DNA from: Vreelandella piezotolerans
Lineage (GTDB): Bacteria; Pseudomonadota; Gammaproteobacteria; Pseudomonadales; Halomonadaceae
Direction: 5' to 3'
NCBI RefSeq assembly: GCF_012427705.1
Contig: NZ_CP048602.1
Span: 2,232,001 to 2,296,000 of the forward strand
DNA length: 64,000 bases
Within the stretch, counting starts at the first letter, position 1; every line of letters starts with the position of its first letter. Positions 1 to 9,212 of the stretch are shown in pieces. The translations under genes and the position numbers were made by a program. The notes beneath the pieces were generated by a model that saw only the letters and a list, made by a program, of their open reading frames with translations, was not told the origin of the DNA and made no database searches.

Positions 1-1
1 C

Positions 2-601
2 TGGTCAGCGATTGGCGCGCGCACGACCGAGTCCCAAACGCACCGCGAGATGGCTTCCGGCCTCTCTTGTCCCGTTGGGTTCAAAAACGGTACCGATGGA
101 AGCCTGGACGTGGCGATCAATGCACTGCAGTCCGTGGCAAATCCGCATAACTTCTTGGGCATCAACCAAGCGGGACAAGTGGCCATCATCCGTACCCGCG
201 GCAATGGCTATGGCCATGTGGTGCTGCGCGGCGGTAACGGAAAGCCTAACTATGATAGCGTCAGCGTCGCTCTGGCAGAGAAAGAGCTGAAAAAATCAGG
301 CCTCTCAGCCAATATCATGATCGACTGTTCCCACGCCAACTCGAACAAGGACGCTGCCCTGCAGCCACTGGTGCTGGAAAACGTCACCAATCAGATTTTA
401 GAAGGCAACACCTCAATCATTGGTTTGATGGTGGAATCGAACATTGGCTGGGGAAACCAAAAAGTACCGGCAGACTTGAACCAACTGCAGTACGGCGTCT
501 CAATCACCGACGCTTGCATCGACTGGGACACGACCGTCGAGACGTTCACGCGCATGAACGAGAAACTCGCCCCGGTACTGGCCAAGCGCGCCACCGCTTA
601 A
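2..601 (+). CDS. aroG: DAHP synthase, AroG/AroF-type, 3' part
   Basis: The reading frame is open from the first bases of the window and ends at a TAA, so only the C-terminal 199 residues are present; the start lies outside. The enzyme condenses phosphoenolpyruvate and erythrose 4-phosphate into DAHP, the first step of the shikimate pathway. The visible part begins with the conserved GARTTESQTHRE stretch, followed by SGLSCPVGFKNGT, the LRGG substrate-binding loop, the MIDCSHANS metal-site segment and GVMVES/ITDAC-like blocks typical of the class I AroFGH family. Which of the three E. coli isozymes it matches best (feedback by Phe, Tyr or Trp) cannot be judged because the regulatory N-terminus is missing. 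A terminator hairpin follows. Confidence 0.9.
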   Translation, partial: WSAIGARTTESQTHREMASGLSCPVGFKNGTDGSLDVAINALQSVANPHNFLGINQAGQVAIIRTRGNGYGHVVLRGGNGKPNYDSVSVALAEKELKKSGLSANIMIDCSHANSNKDAALQPLVLENVTNQILEGNTSIIGLMVESNIGWGNQKVPADLNQLQYGVSITDACIDWDTTVETFTRMNEKLAPVLAKRATA

Positions 602-622
602 TAACGCGGCCTCGCCCTCTAC

Positions 623-650
623 AATGCCCTGCCGCACGGCGGGGCATTTT
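623..650 (+). terminator. Rho-independent terminator after the DAHP synthase gene
   Basis: An 11 bp stem (one G-T pair) with a four-base loop starts 22 bases after the stop codon and runs into a short T-rich stretch. It separates this gene from the convergent dinG. Confidence 0.7.
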
Positions 651-679
651 GGTTGTCGCTATTTAACGTTGCCTAATCC

Positions 680-2809
680 CTAGGCTTGGATGTCACGCTT
701 GAAAGGCGGCAGCGCATCTAACAACGCCTGACCGTAGCGCCGTGTGATCACTCGGCGATCCAACAGCGTAATCACTCCGCGATCACTCTCTTTTCGGATC
801 AAGCGACCGCAGGCCTGCACGAGCTTGATCGAGGCATCTGGCACACTGATGCGCATGAAGGGGTTACCGCCTTGACTCTCGATCCACTCGGCCAGCGTTG
901 CACCTACGGGGTCATCGGGCACGGCAAACGGCAGCCGGGTAATCACGACATGGGTAAGGTAATCCCCCGGCAAATCGATCCCCTCCGCAAAACTCGCCAA
1001 GCCAAAAATCACGCTCCCCTTGCCACCATCCACCGCTGCTCTGTGTCGTTCGATGAGTTCTCGTTTGGGCAGTGCGTCTTGGGCCAAAATGCGCTCTTTT
1101 GCCGCAACGGGCAGCGCCTTTTCGACCGCGCGCAGCTGAGCTCGCGAGGAGAACAGTACCAGCACTGCTTCCTCCTCTCCCAGTTGCGAGACAAAGCTCA
1201 CGATCGCCCGCTCGTGCGCCTCTCGGTCGCCGGGGTCTGCGGCTTCGGCAGGCACCCGCAGCACTGCGTTGGCATAGTCAAACGGGCTGGGCAGGGCCTG
1301 ATAACGGTATCGGTTTGCCAATCCGGCGCGCTCTTGCAACCGCTCGAAGCGGCCCAGCGCCGTTAACGTGGCGGAGGTCACCACGGCCCCGTGGCAGCGG
1401 CCCCACAAATGCTTGGCGAGGGTATGTGCGGCGGAGACGGGACTCGCCGAAAACTCGATTTCCGGCTCCCCTGCCACACGGCTCAGCGTTAACCAGCGCG
1501 CACTGGGTGGCGCATTGGGAGCATCCTGCTCGCTGAACGCCTGCCAAAGCGCGTGGGCCTCCAGCGCGCGACCATGCAGCAGCGCCATCAGCGGCAGCCA
1601 AGCTTCCGCCTGCTCCCGATCCAGGCCGGTTTGCTTATCGGGATCGAGGCTTTCCCGTAAGATATCACTAATGCTCTCCAAGCTCCTCGACAGCGTGGCA
1701 AACATGACCAGTAGTTGTTGTGCCTGTTCGCGCAGCGCCTCAGGCACTTGGCCTTTCTCGAAACGCTGCTGGTGGCTGGCTTCTTCATCGGCAAGGCCGT
1801 TTTCTCGCCCGGCAAGCTGATGCCCCATGCTAAACACATCGCCCAGCGCGGGCTCCAAGCCATGCAGCAATTCGGGCAACCCTGCCAATAGCCGAGCGAT
1901 GGTAGGCTGAACCGCCAGCCCCTGGTGCAAGTCCGTCAGACTGGTTTTCAATGTTTTCAACCAGCGTAGACAACCATGCACGGCAAAACGGTGAGCAAAG
2001 TGCGATAGCGCTTTGTCCGGCAGGTGGTGACCTTCGTCGAAGACAAAAATGCAGTCGGCGGGGTCCGGCAAAATCGCACCGCCCCCCAGGGCTAGATCCG
2101 CCAGCACGAGGTCGTGATTGGCAACGATCACGTCGGCATTTTCCAGCTCTCGTCGCGAGCGGAAAAAGGCACAAGCACCGAAATGGCCGCACCGGCGACC
2201 GGTGCACTGGCGATGGTCGACCGTAAGCTGTCGCCAGTGCGAGTCATCGATCGACACCGGCCAGGTATCGCGGTCGCCCTCCCAGTCGCCCTTGCCGTAA
2301 GCGTCGGCCATATCGGTGGCCAGCACGTTGAAGTCGCTGCTATCGGCTTGCAACGACTGCTCGAATAGCGAAAGCGTTGGGTTGGGCTCACTTCCTTCTA
2401 GCGCTTGATCCAACCGCGCTACGCAAACGTAACGGCCACGCCCTTTGGCTAACGCGTAGCGAAAGGCAACCCCGCTATGGCTCGCCAGTGAGGGCAAGTC
2501 CTGGTTGAGTACCTGCTCTTGAAGCGCCACGGTGGCCGTGGACACGATCAAGCGCTTACCCTGCGCCTTGGCGATGGGCAGCCCCGCAATGAGATACGCC
2601 AGTGTTTTGCCCGTGCCAGTACCGGCCTCCAGCACGCAGACGTGGCTATCGCTAACGCGCTTTCCCTCGCTATCGCACTCGATGTCGCCCAAGGTTCGGG
2701 CGATTTCGGCGATCATCAAGCGCTGCCCGTAACGCGGTGTGAGCTCGAGCTTCTCCACCACGTTACGGTAAGCCTGCTGGATATCGTTTTTTAGCGCGTC
2801 ATTCAACAT
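680..2809 (-). CDS. dinG: ATP-dependent DNA helicase DinG, iron-sulfur type
   Basis: This is a 709-residue XPD-like superfamily 2 helicase, close to the 716 residues of E. coli DinG. DinG unwinds 5' to 3', including D-loops, R-loops and DNA:RNA hybrids met by replication forks. Walker A EAGTGTGKT is at residues 61-69 and the DEGH box at 258-261. Four cysteines (129, 202, 207, 213) sit between them with the spacing of the 4Fe-4S domain. The C-terminal half carries the usual helicase motifs ending in ACGRLIRKESDRG. The gene starts only 5 bases after rhlB, so both are probably cotranscribed. I see no LexA-like box near it, so SOS control is not supported here. Confidence 0.93.
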   Translation of the reverse strand: MLNDALKNDIQQAYRNVVEKLELTPRYGQRLMIAEIARTLGDIECDSEGKRVSDSHVCVLEAGTGTGKTLAYLIAGLPIAKAQGKRLIVSTATVALQEQVLNQDLPSLASHSGVAFRYALAKGRGRYVCVARLDQALEGSEPNPTLSLFEQSLQADSSDFNVLATDMADAYGKGDWEGDRDTWPVSIDDSHWRQLTVDHRQCTGRRCGHFGACAFFRSRRELENADVIVANHDLVLADLALGGGAILPDPADCIFVFDEGHHLPDKALSHFAHRFAVHGCLRWLKTLKTSLTDLHQGLAVQPTIARLLAGLPELLHGLEPALGDVFSMGHQLAGRENGLADEEASHQQRFEKGQVPEALREQAQQLLVMFATLSRSLESISDILRESLDPDKQTGLDREQAEAWLPLMALLHGRALEAHALWQAFSEQDAPNAPPSARWLTLSRVAGEPEIEFSASPVSAAHTLAKHLWGRCHGAVVTSATLTALGRFERLQERAGLANRYRYQALPSPFDYANAVLRVPAEAADPGDREAHERAIVSFVSQLGEEEAVLVLFSSRAQLRAVEKALPVAAKERILAQDALPKRELIERHRAAVDGGKGSVIFGLASFAEGIDLPGDYLTHVVITRLPFAVPDDPVGATLAEWIESQGGNPFMRISVPDASIKLVQACGRLIRKESDRGVITLLDRRVITRRYGQALLDALPPFKRDIQA

Positions 2810-2814
2810 CCGAG

Positions 2815-4089
2815 TTACAGCATGCCTTCCGGCGGGTGTTCGCAGGGCAACTTACCGTTGATATAGCGCTCGATTTCAGGCAACGAGAAAGCGTCCTCTT
2901 CGCCGACGAAGCTGATCGACACCCCTTTCGCCCCGGCACGGCCGGTACGTCCGATACGATGAACGTAATCTTCCGGGTCTTCTGGCAAGGTATAGTTGAT
3001 CACGTGGCTCACGTCTTCGATATGAATTCCGCGGCCGGCCACGTCGGTGGCCACCAGCACCTGCACGCCCCCTTCGCGGAAGCTTTCCAGCGTCTTGATG
3101 CGCTGATTCTGCGGCACATCACCCGATAGCATGGCCGCACTGACACCGGCTTTTTTCAGCAGGTCATCCAACTTACGCACGAGATCGCGGCGATTTCCGA
3201 ACACCATAACGCGCTCGAAGCTCTCCTGCTCCAGTAGCTTGACCAGCAGGCGTTGCTTGTCGTCATCGGAGACGAGATAGACCCGCTGATCGATATCCGC
3301 CTGATTTTCAACGGTCACTTCGATTTCGACATGCGCCGGATCGAGCGTCCACTGACTCGCCAGATTGAGAATATCGTCGGTGAAGGTGGCCGAGAACAGG
3401 AACGTCTGGCGCTCCTCTTTTTTTGGCGTGTAGCGAATGATCCGCTTCACGTCGGGGATGAACCCCATGGAGAGCATACGATCTGCTTCGTCGAGCACCA
3501 GCACTTCGGTTTCAGAGAGGTCGATATCACGCTTCTGATGAAAATCAAGCAGGCGCCCAGGCGTGGCGACCAGGATATCGATCTTCTTGCTCAGGCTATC
3601 GCGCTGTTTTTGATAATCCATGCCGCCGACGACACTGGCGACATTAAGCTGAGTAAAGCGCGCAAGCGCCTTGGCGTCTTTCTCGATTTGCAGCGCCAGC
3701 TCACGGGTCGGCGCGATGATCAGCGCGCGGGGAGCCCCCGGCTTTTGGCCCTCCGGTGTGGGCTCTTCGAGAAAATAGGCCAACACGGAGATCAAAAAGG
3801 CGGCGGTTTTACCGGTTCCCGTCTGCGCTTTACCGACGATGTCGCCTCCCAACAGCGTATGGCGCAGTGCTTCCGCTTGGATAGGCGTGCAGTACTCGAA
3901 CCCTTGGGCGTGAATCGCACGCATCAAAGGCAGCGGCAGATCAAAGTCATGGAAGCGCCACTTGCCGGCAACGGCGGGCACCTGAAACTGACGAAGATCC
4001 CAGTTAGACTGACGACGACGCGGTTTACGACGACGACGTTTTGGCTTGCGGTTCTGGGCCGATGCTGTGGTCTGTTCCGACTCGCTCAT
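2815..4089 (-). CDS. rhlB: DEAD-box ATP-dependent RNA helicase, RhlB-like
   Basis: The 424-residue protein has a strongly basic N-terminal tail (RRRRKPRRR near residues 19-26), then a Q motif (CTPIQ), Walker A AQTGTGKT at 88-95, the DEAD box at 200-203, SAT at 233-235 and a HRIGRTGR motif VI near the C-terminus. The sequence around [12 protein letters not shown] and [16 protein letters not shown] matches what I know of Pseudomonas RhlB. RhlB unwinds structured RNA, in E. coli as part of the RNase E degradosome. The rne gene in this window could encode its partner. It heads a two-gene minus-strand unit with dinG and faces away from the 82-residue gene at 4235. RhlE is the main alternative. Confidence 0.85.
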   Translation of the reverse strand: MSESEQTTASAQNRKPKRRRRKPRRRQSNWDLRQFQVPAVAGKWRFHDFDLPLPLMRAIHAQGFEYCTPIQAEALRHTLLGGDIVGKAQTGTGKTAAFLISVLAYFLEEPTPEGQKPGAPRALIIAPTRELALQIEKDAKALARFTQLNVASVVGGMDYQKQRDSLSKKIDILVATPGRLLDFHQKRDIDLSETEVLVLDEADRMLSMGFIPDVKRIIRYTPKKEERQTFLFSATFTDDILNLASQWTLDPAHVEIEVTVENQADIDQRVYLVSDDDKQRLLVKLLEQESFERVMVFGNRRDLVRKLDDLLKKAGVSAAMLSGDVPQNQRIKTLESFREGGVQVLVATDVAGRGIHIEDVSHVINYTLPEDPEDYVHRIGRTGRAGAKGVSISFVGEEDAFSLPEIERYINGKLPCEHPPEGML

Positions 4090-4234
4090 AGGCTGTGTAT
4101 CTGTCCATTGCTGTGGATGTTAGGCATCACGAAGTGCGCATTGTACCAGGGGTTGGCGATAAGAGCGCGCCCTGCTGTCGAAGGAGCACACTAGCCTGTT
4201 AGAATAAGGCCTACATTAACCCAGGGAGCGCGAC

Positions 4235-4483
4235 ATGACGCGTAAGAAAAAGACTCGTTCATTGGCGGATAAAGTAACGATCCGCACTGGTCGCCGCAAA
4301 GATTATAAAAAGTGGCGCCATGAGAATCCTGATCAGGTGACCTCGTCGCGCCGCTTCGTCGCCAAAAAGCAGCAGCAGCGCAAGCTTCAGGCGGTGCGCA
4401 AGCTGGCGCGCCAGCAAAGTGGCCAAACGATCGCCATCCATCCTGACAAAGCGGGCGACAACTCACCAGGAGAGCCGTCTTGA
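4235..4483 (+). CDS. Small basic conserved protein, unknown function
   Basis: I do not recognise this 82-residue protein. It is very rich in Lys, Arg and Gln (start [10 protein letters not shown], a KKQQQRK run in the middle) and has no signal or membrane segment, which would fit a nucleic-acid-binding or ribosome-associated protein; that is inference. The start has a plausible ribosome-binding site (CAGGGAG). Its stop codon overlaps the start of xthA as TGATG, so the two are translationally coupled. A TAGAAT -10-like hexamer lies at 4200-4205. The gene is probably real, given the RBS, the start/stop overlap and the compositional bias. Confidence 0.6.
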   Translation: MTRKKKTRSLADKVTIRTGRRKDYKKWRHENPDQVTSSRRFVAKKQQQRKLQAVRKLARQQSGQTIAIHPDKAGDNSPGEPS

Positions 4484-5310
4484 TGCGTTTGGTTTCGTTC
4501 AACATCAACGGAATTCGAGCACGACTGCACCAGCTTCAAGCGCTGATCGACACCCATCAGCCCGATGTCATCGGCCTTCAAGAAACCAAAGTGCAAGACA
4601 GTGAATTTCCCACGGCTGACGTCGAAGCCATGGGCTATCACGTTTTTTACTATGGCCAAAAAGGGCATTACGGCGTTGCACTTTTATGCCGTCAACGGCC
4701 GCAAGCGGTGTATTACGGCTTTCCCGATGACGACGACGATGCCCAGCGGCGCATGATTGGCGTCAAATTGCTCGCGGAAGATGGCAAACCCGTCACGGTA
4801 TGGAATGGCTACTTCCCTCAAGGCGAAAGTATCGATCACCCTACCAAGTTTCCGCACAAGGCGCGCTTTTATCGACAGCTCGCCAACCTGCTTAATACCC
4901 AGCATGCTCCCAACGAGCGCTTGGCGGTCATGGGCGATTTCAATATCTCGCCTGAGGACCAAGACATCGGCATTGGTGAAGCCAACCGCAAACGTTGGCT
5001 TCGAGAAGGCAAAACCAGTTTTCAGCCCATCGAGCGTGAGTGGCTGGAAGGCATCAAAGCGTGGGGGCTGAGCGACAGCTATCGGCTGTGCCATCCAGAC
5101 AACGATGAGTGGTTTAGCTGGTTCGACTACCGCTCCAAGGGCTTTGATCGCGACCCCAAACGAGGGCTGCGCATCGACTACATCCTGGTCTCGAAGCCGC
5201 TGGCCGAGTGCGTGACCGATGCAGGTATCGATTACCCGCTACGCGCCATGGAGCGCCCGTCCGACCACGCTCCCACCTGGAGCGATTTTACGCTCACCCT
5301 AAGCGCGTGA
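4483..5310 (+). CDS. xthA: Exodeoxyribonuclease III
   Basis: This 275-residue protein matches the ExoIII/AP endonuclease family (268 residues in E. coli), which removes nucleotides 3' to 5' from duplex DNA and cuts at abasic sites in base-excision repair. Catalytic residues are in place: Asn7 in SFNING, Glu34 in LQETK, the WNGYFPQGE segment, the GDFN motif and the C-terminal SDHAP histidine. I chose the ATG at 4483, which has AGGAG ten bases upstream, over a TTG one codon earlier. The start overlaps the stop of the preceding small basic protein. Confidence 0.93.
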   Translation: MRLVSFNINGIRARLHQLQALIDTHQPDVIGLQETKVQDSEFPTADVEAMGYHVFYYGQKGHYGVALLCRQRPQAVYYGFPDDDDDAQRRMIGVKLLAEDGKPVTVWNGYFPQGESIDHPTKFPHKARFYRQLANLLNTQHAPNERLAVMGDFNISPEDQDIGIGEANRKRWLREGKTSFQPIEREWLEGIKAWGLSDSYRLCHPDNDEWFSWFDYRSKGFDRDPKRGLRIDYILVSKPLAECVTDAGIDYPLRAMERPSDHAPTWSDFTLTLSA

Positions 5311-5345
5311 TGGGGTGGCCGGACAGACTTTCCGGCGCGGCTTAG

Positions 5346-6257
5346 TTAGCGGCTGGGGCCCTCTGACGCCAGTTCGGAAATACTGAGCTGGTAGTTCAAA
5401 TAATCGTCGCTGTAGCTGCCTACGTAAATCTGGTAGTCACCAGCGGGCCAATTCGTGTATTCGATGTGCTCGTTGAGGCCCATTCCGCCGTCGTCATCGC
5501 ACAGCAGGAACTTGCCAGGGCCATCGACGATCAGCGTGGTATCGCCATCGGCGAGTGTCCAAAGCTGCAGATAAGAGAAGGACTCGTTGAGCGTCATTTG
5601 ATGATCGGGCGTAGTGGCGACGCTACCTTGGCAGCGGTTGCCGCGCATGTCCGTTCCAAACTGGCTCGCGGCCTCCTGCGCGCCGCCAGACACGAAACTG
5701 ACCCGCCAGGGATCGGGAGAGAAACCGGGTGAAATCGCTAGATGGCGATCTTCACTGGTATCGGCATAGCCCCCGCTCGCTCCCTCGAGGCGACTGCCAG
5801 GCAGCTCGCTGACGAACAGGTCATAGTTATGAACTCCGCCGCCATAGCTACCGACATAAATACGGTACTCACCCGGCACCCAGTCGCTGTGCTCGATGCG
5901 TTCATTGAGACCCTCTCCCCCGTCGTCGTCACACAGTAGAAAGCGCCCGGGGCCGTCGATGACCAAGGTGGTATCGGCTCCCGACTGGTTCCATATCTGC
6001 AAAAAATCGAACCGGTCGTTCAGCGTCATGATGTGATCCGGCGTTTGTGAAATGCTGCCTGAACAGCCTACGCCACGCATGTCGGTGCCAAAGATACCGC
6101 TGGCGTCTTGACCACCGCCCGATACATAGCTGCGCTGCATGGGGTCGGGCATGAAGCCAGGCGACAGGGTGAGGTTCCGCTCTTGAGCGTGAGCCGCCGA
6201 GCTAGCGAGCGTACCCGCAACCAGCAGTACGGCGGGTAAATACGTTATTTTATTCAT
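5346..6257 (-). CDS. Secreted protein with two tandem ~126-residue domains
   Basis: I do not recognise a named family. The 303-residue protein has a signal peptide with likely cleavage after AHA (about residue 24). Two copies of one domain follow, at about residues 27-152 and 171-296, joined by a Gly/Ser-rich linker. Both copies share LSPGF/ISPGF-PDP, VSGG, FGTDMRG, TPDH-MTLN, the DGPG-FLLCDDDGG core, LNE-IE and an IYVGSY ending, and each has two cysteines (65/109 and 209/253). The domain resembles the beta-sandwich, pre-peptidase-type domains of secreted proteins, and the DDDGG loop could bind calcium; both are inference. It is a single gene downstream of the TonB operon. Confidence 0.7.
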   Translation of the reverse strand: MNKITYLPAVLLVAGTLASSAAHAQERNLTLSPGFMPDPMQRSYVSGGGQDASGIFGTDMRGVGCSGSISQTPDHIMTLNDRFDFLQIWNQSGADTTLVIDGPGRFLLCDDDGGEGLNERIEHSDWVPGEYRIYVGSYGGGVHNYDLFVSELPGSRLEGASGGYADTSEDRHLAISPGFSPDPWRVSFVSGGAQEAASQFGTDMRGNRCQGSVATTPDHQMTLNESFSYLQLWTLADGDTTLIVDGPGKFLLCDDDGGMGLNEHIEYTNWPAGDYQIYVGSYSDDYLNYQLSISELASEGPSR

Positions 6258-6332
6258 GGCAGTCTAATGTATCGATGGAAGAGAGGCCTCGACGAGCAAG
6301 GCAACCGGACAGCCCCTACAGGCAGCCCGATG

Positions 6333-6341
6333 TTTATATCA
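6333..6341 (-). promoter_or_regulatory. Candidate extended -10 promoter of the tandem-domain protein
   Basis: On the minus strand the bases read TGATATAAA, an extended -10 (TG one base before TATAAA), about 75 bases upstream of the ATG at 6257. I see no good -35, as is common for extended -10 promoters. Not tested. Confidence 0.35.
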
Positions 6342-6360
6342 CATTCGCTTGAAGCAGCCA

Positions 6361-7518
6361 TCAATCGAAATAAGCCAACCACTGCTCTGCTTGGTCATCG
6401 CCTAGATCGGCCGCCTGGGTCAGGGCCGCTTCGGCCTGTGCGTCTTCACCCCACCCATAAGCTAACTGGCCGTAACGTCGCCAATCCTCCGCTGTCTGGG
6501 TCAGCGCGGCCAGTTCGCGCCACGCCGCTAGCGCTTTATCGACATCCTTGGCCTGCTGCCAAGCCGTGGCGCGCAGGCGAAGCGTATCTTCATCACGGGG
6601 AAGTGAATCCGCCTCTAGCGCCGCTTCTAAGTGCTCGGCAGCGCGCGCAGGCGTCCCCCCGGCCATATGCAGCTCGATCAGGGTGCGGCGTTCCTCAGGC
6701 GTAGAAAACTTACCCAATTGCCAGGCTGCCTCCCAAACGGCGGCGGCCACGCCCAGTTGGCCGGCCTGCTGGGCAAGACCGGCAGCCTGACGCCACGCCT
6801 CGGCGTCACTCTCAGCACTCAACCCATTCAGCAGCCAGCTAAGTGCCTGTGCGTTATCCCCTGTGTTTCGAAGCACGACATGGGTGAGCGTTTGCTGATC
6901 AGCCGTCAACTCCCCTTGTTCAAGCAGCGGCGCCAGCCACTCCATCGCCTCTTGCCAGCGCTCCTCTTCCGCCAACAGGCGTACGAGCTGCCAAGCCGTT
7001 TCCGCGTAGCGATCACTGCCCGACGACTCATTCAGCCACTGCTCGTACAGTGTGATAGCCTGACCCCGTTCTCCTGCGGCACGGCGCAGCAACGCTTCGT
7101 CACGTAACCAGCGACGCACTTGACTATCGGGGACGCTTGGCCGCTGACGGGCACTGGCAAGCTCGTCGGCAGCAGCCAGGGGGTCCCCCTGACGCACCAG
7201 TGCGCTGGCGGTTAGCTGATGATACAGCGCACTCGCCCATTGATCTGCACGGTTACCACCTGCGAGTCGCTCGGACTGAGCGCGCGCATGAGCGATGATA
7301 CTGTTCAGCACGTCAGGATCGGCTGAGCCGCTTGTCTGGCTGGCCAACTGACTCTGGAGCCGGTTCAGGTCCTGAATCATATCGCCCGGTAGCGGCTCAT
7401 TGGCCGTTGCGGTGACGCTCAACGCGCTTAGCAACACGATACCTATCCATTGTGTTAACGCGCGTTTGTGGTCAACCATAACGACGGGCCTGTTTGGCGT
7501 ATTTTCTATACGAGACAT
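6361..7518 (-). CDS. Tetratricopeptide-repeat protein of the TonB operon
   Basis: This 385-residue protein has a hydrophobic segment at about residues 24-40 that could be a signal peptide or anchor (ending ATANE), followed by helical repeats rich in Ala, Leu, Trp and Glu with TPR-like spacing. It is the last gene of the DUF3450-TtpC-ExbB-ExbD-TonB-TPR cluster; such a TPR gene closes TonB2-type operons in Vibrio and many marine bacteria. The likely role is a periplasmic accessory of the TonB complex. The start at 7518 has AAGG at a suitable distance inside the end of tonB, and the two genes are 7 bases apart. The second Met at residue 14 is an alternative start. Confidence 0.7.
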   Translation of the reverse strand: MSRIENTPNRPVVMVDHKRALTQWIGIVLLSALSVTATANEPLPGDMIQDLNRLQSQLASQTSGSADPDVLNSIIAHARAQSERLAGGNRADQWASALYHQLTASALVRQGDPLAAADELASARQRPSVPDSQVRRWLRDEALLRRAAGERGQAITLYEQWLNESSGSDRYAETAWQLVRLLAEEERWQEAMEWLAPLLEQGELTADQQTLTHVVLRNTGDNAQALSWLLNGLSAESDAEAWRQAAGLAQQAGQLGVAAAVWEAAWQLGKFSTPEERRTLIELHMAGGTPARAAEHLEAALEADSLPRDEDTLRLRATAWQQAKDVDKALAAWRELAALTQTAEDWRRYGQLAYGWGEDAQAEAALTQAADLGDDQAEQWLAYFD

Positions 7519-7525
7519 GTCACCG

Positions 7526-8272
7526 CTACCTTAACTGGAACTCGATACGCTGGGTGGCGCGCCGCAGCTGCTGGCTGGGCTCGAACTGCCAGCGCGCAAT
7601 TGCCTCACGAGCGGCGTCTTCGAATACCCGGCGAGGCTGTGCATTGGTTACCCGAATGGAGCCTCCATCTACCCTTCCATTACGCTGAATGACAAATTCC
7701 ACCTCCACAAACCCTTCCAAACCTCGGCGTTGAGCACGTGGAGGATAAGACGGGTTGACGCGATTCGTGGGCGCCACTTGACCGACACTCACGGGCTCAT
7801 TCGAGGGCGCGGGCTCTGCGGCTGGTGCCGCTTCCCGCTGCGCGGTGGCAGGCTCAGGAGAGGGGGCCGCCGTTTCTGAAGGTTCGGGGGCGGGCTCAGG
7901 TGCTGGCTGGGGCTGGGGCTGCGGCGTAGGCTCAGGGCGCACCTCGGTCAGCTCCGGCAGCTCGCTTTCCAACTCGACGGGCTCTACCGGCGCGTCGGGT
8001 AGCTCTACATCTGGTAGCGCAATCGCGCTCGTGGCGACCGGCGCTGGTGATGGCACGGGCATGGGCGGTGGCGCTGAAGCGGCTTGAGTAGGTACAGGGG
8101 GCGATGTCTCCTGCTCCGGCGCCACCTCCGGTGCCTCCACCATGGTCATCGACATCGACATGATGGGCTCATCCACCTGCTGCTCGGGGGGAGCGACCAG
8201 CAGCGCCAGCATCCAGAGAAGTCCAACGGCCAGAGCGATACCACCTAGCATCGACAACACATGGCGCATCAT
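7526..8272 (-). CDS. tonB: TonB protein
   Basis: TonB carries energy from the inner-membrane ExbB-ExbD motor to outer-membrane siderophore and vitamin receptors. The 248-residue protein has one N-terminal membrane segment (about residues 8-27), a long Pro/Glu/Ala-rich periplasmic spacer (about 45-160, with many PxP and EP repeats) and a C-terminal TonB domain from about 165 (NPSYPPRAQRRGLEGFV, then FEDAAREAIARWQF near the end). Its ATG overlaps the stop of exbD as ATGA, showing translational coupling. The operon position suggests a TonB2-type system. Confidence 0.9.
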   Translation of the reverse strand: MMRHVLSMLGGIALAVGLLWMLALLVAPPEQQVDEPIMSMSMTMVEAPEVAPEQETSPPVPTQAASAPPPMPVPSPAPVATSAIALPDVELPDAPVEPVELESELPELTEVRPEPTPQPQPQPAPEPAPEPSETAAPSPEPATAQREAAPAAEPAPSNEPVSVGQVAPTNRVNPSYPPRAQRRGLEGFVEVEFVIQRNGRVDGGSIRVTNAQPRRVFEDAAREAIARWQFEPSQQLRRATQRIEFQLR

Positions 8273-8676
8273 GGCGCACTCCGGCTCGCTGCCACGGCAA
8301 CCTGCTCGACGCCCGCCTGCTGAAGGCGGTCCATGACCTCGATCAGAACGCCGGTCGTCGACGCCCGGTCGGCCTGAATGACCACGGAGCCCTCACCGCT
8401 CAGCATTCCAGCCACCTGCTGGCCCACACGGTGAACGTCCACTGGCTGGCCATCGACCCATACGGCTCCTTCCGGCGTGACGGCAATCAACACTTGCGCA
8501 TCGGGACGCGGAGTGGCCGCTGAGGCCTCAGGGCGATCGATGTCCACCCCGCTCTCCTTGATAAAGCTGGTCGTGACGATAAAGAAGATCAGCATGATGA
8601 ACACCACGTCCAACATCGGCGTCAGGTTTACCTCATTGCTATCGTCAGCAGCCTCTATGGAACGGCGTCTACGCAT
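8269..8676 (-). CDS. exbD: Biopolymer transport protein ExbD
   Basis: This 135-residue inner-membrane protein has one transmembrane helix containing the proton-carrying Asp23 in the motif LTPMLDVVFIMLIFF, followed by a periplasmic domain of the ExbD/TolR family. I chose the ATG at 8676, which has a strong GGAGGAG seven bases upstream, over an ATG at 8694 that lacks one. It overlaps the 3' end of exbB by 8 bases and the start of tonB by 4, so the motor genes are tightly coupled. Confidence 0.9.
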   Translation of the reverse strand: MRRRRSIEAADDSNEVNLTPMLDVVFIMLIFFIVTTSFIKESGVDIDRPEASAATPRPDAQVLIAVTPEGAVWVDGQPVDVHRVGQQVAGMLSGEGSVVIQADRASTTGVLIEVMDRLQQAGVEQVAVAASRSAP

Positions 8677-9211
8677 CACTCTCCTCCAAGGCACGCGCTA
8701 AACGGTCATGCAGACGCTGGTCTTCGCGACGAATAACGTGCTCTAAACGGCTAATAAACAACATACCCACCACCGCAATGGCCATGCCCGTCAGCGTGGG
8801 CAACGTAGCCCGGGCAACCCCATCGGCCATGGCTCGGGCTTGGTGGGTATCACTCATCGAAAGGCTATCGAAAACGGTAATCATGCCCGTGACCGTTCCC
8901 AATAACCCGAGCAGCGGGCAAAGCGCCACGAGCAGCTTGATCCAAGGCAACGGCCGACGCAGCTTGGCCACCAGTGCAGCACTCCACACATGGCGTAGCG
9001 TGCGCGCGCTCCAACTGCGATGGTCGTTACGGGCCGTCCAGCGACGCACCAGCTCATGTCGCGATTGCCGCCAGCTGAAGCGGTAGTACCACCACCGCTC
9101 GATCGCCATGGCGAACACCGCCACGGCCACCAGCGCCAGCACCACGATGACGGCACCACCTGCATCGAGCAACCGCTCGACGGGCGAAAGCCATAGGGGT
9201 AGCGTAGGCAT
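8669..9211 (-). CDS. exbB: ExbB, MotA/TolQ/ExbB proton channel protein
   Basis: The 180-residue protein has three predicted membrane helices (about 18-37, 86-109 and 137-155). The conserved TolQ/ExbB block LLGLLGTVTGMITVF is followed by a Thr-rich third helix (ATLPTLTGMAIAV). With ExbD it forms the proton-driven motor that energises TonB. It is shorter than E. coli ExbB (244) and resembles the short ExbB2 of TonB2-type systems. It is preceded at one base spacing by a second, longer family member at 9213. Confidence 0.88.
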   Translation of the reverse strand: MPTLPLWLSPVERLLDAGGAVIVVLALVAVAVFAMAIERWWYYRFSWRQSRHELVRRWTARNDHRSWSARTLRHVWSAALVAKLRRPLPWIKLLVALCPLLGLLGTVTGMITVFDSLSMSDTHQARAMADGVARATLPTLTGMAIAVVGMLFISRLEHVIRREDQRLHDRLARALEESDA

Positions 9212-9212
9212 A

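Noticed and set aside
3253..4194. A 313-codon open frame on the plus strand opposite rhlB
   Set aside because: It is antisense to a clear DEAD-box helicase, has no recognisable motif, and arises from codon bias in a GC-rich gene.
2810..4234. LexA box search near dinG and rhlB
   Set aside because: CTGT-rich stretches near 4090 do not form a CTG-N10-CAG palindrome.
7845..8087. A Gly/Ser-rich frame opposite tonB
   Set aside because: It is the complement of the Pro-rich TonB spacer.
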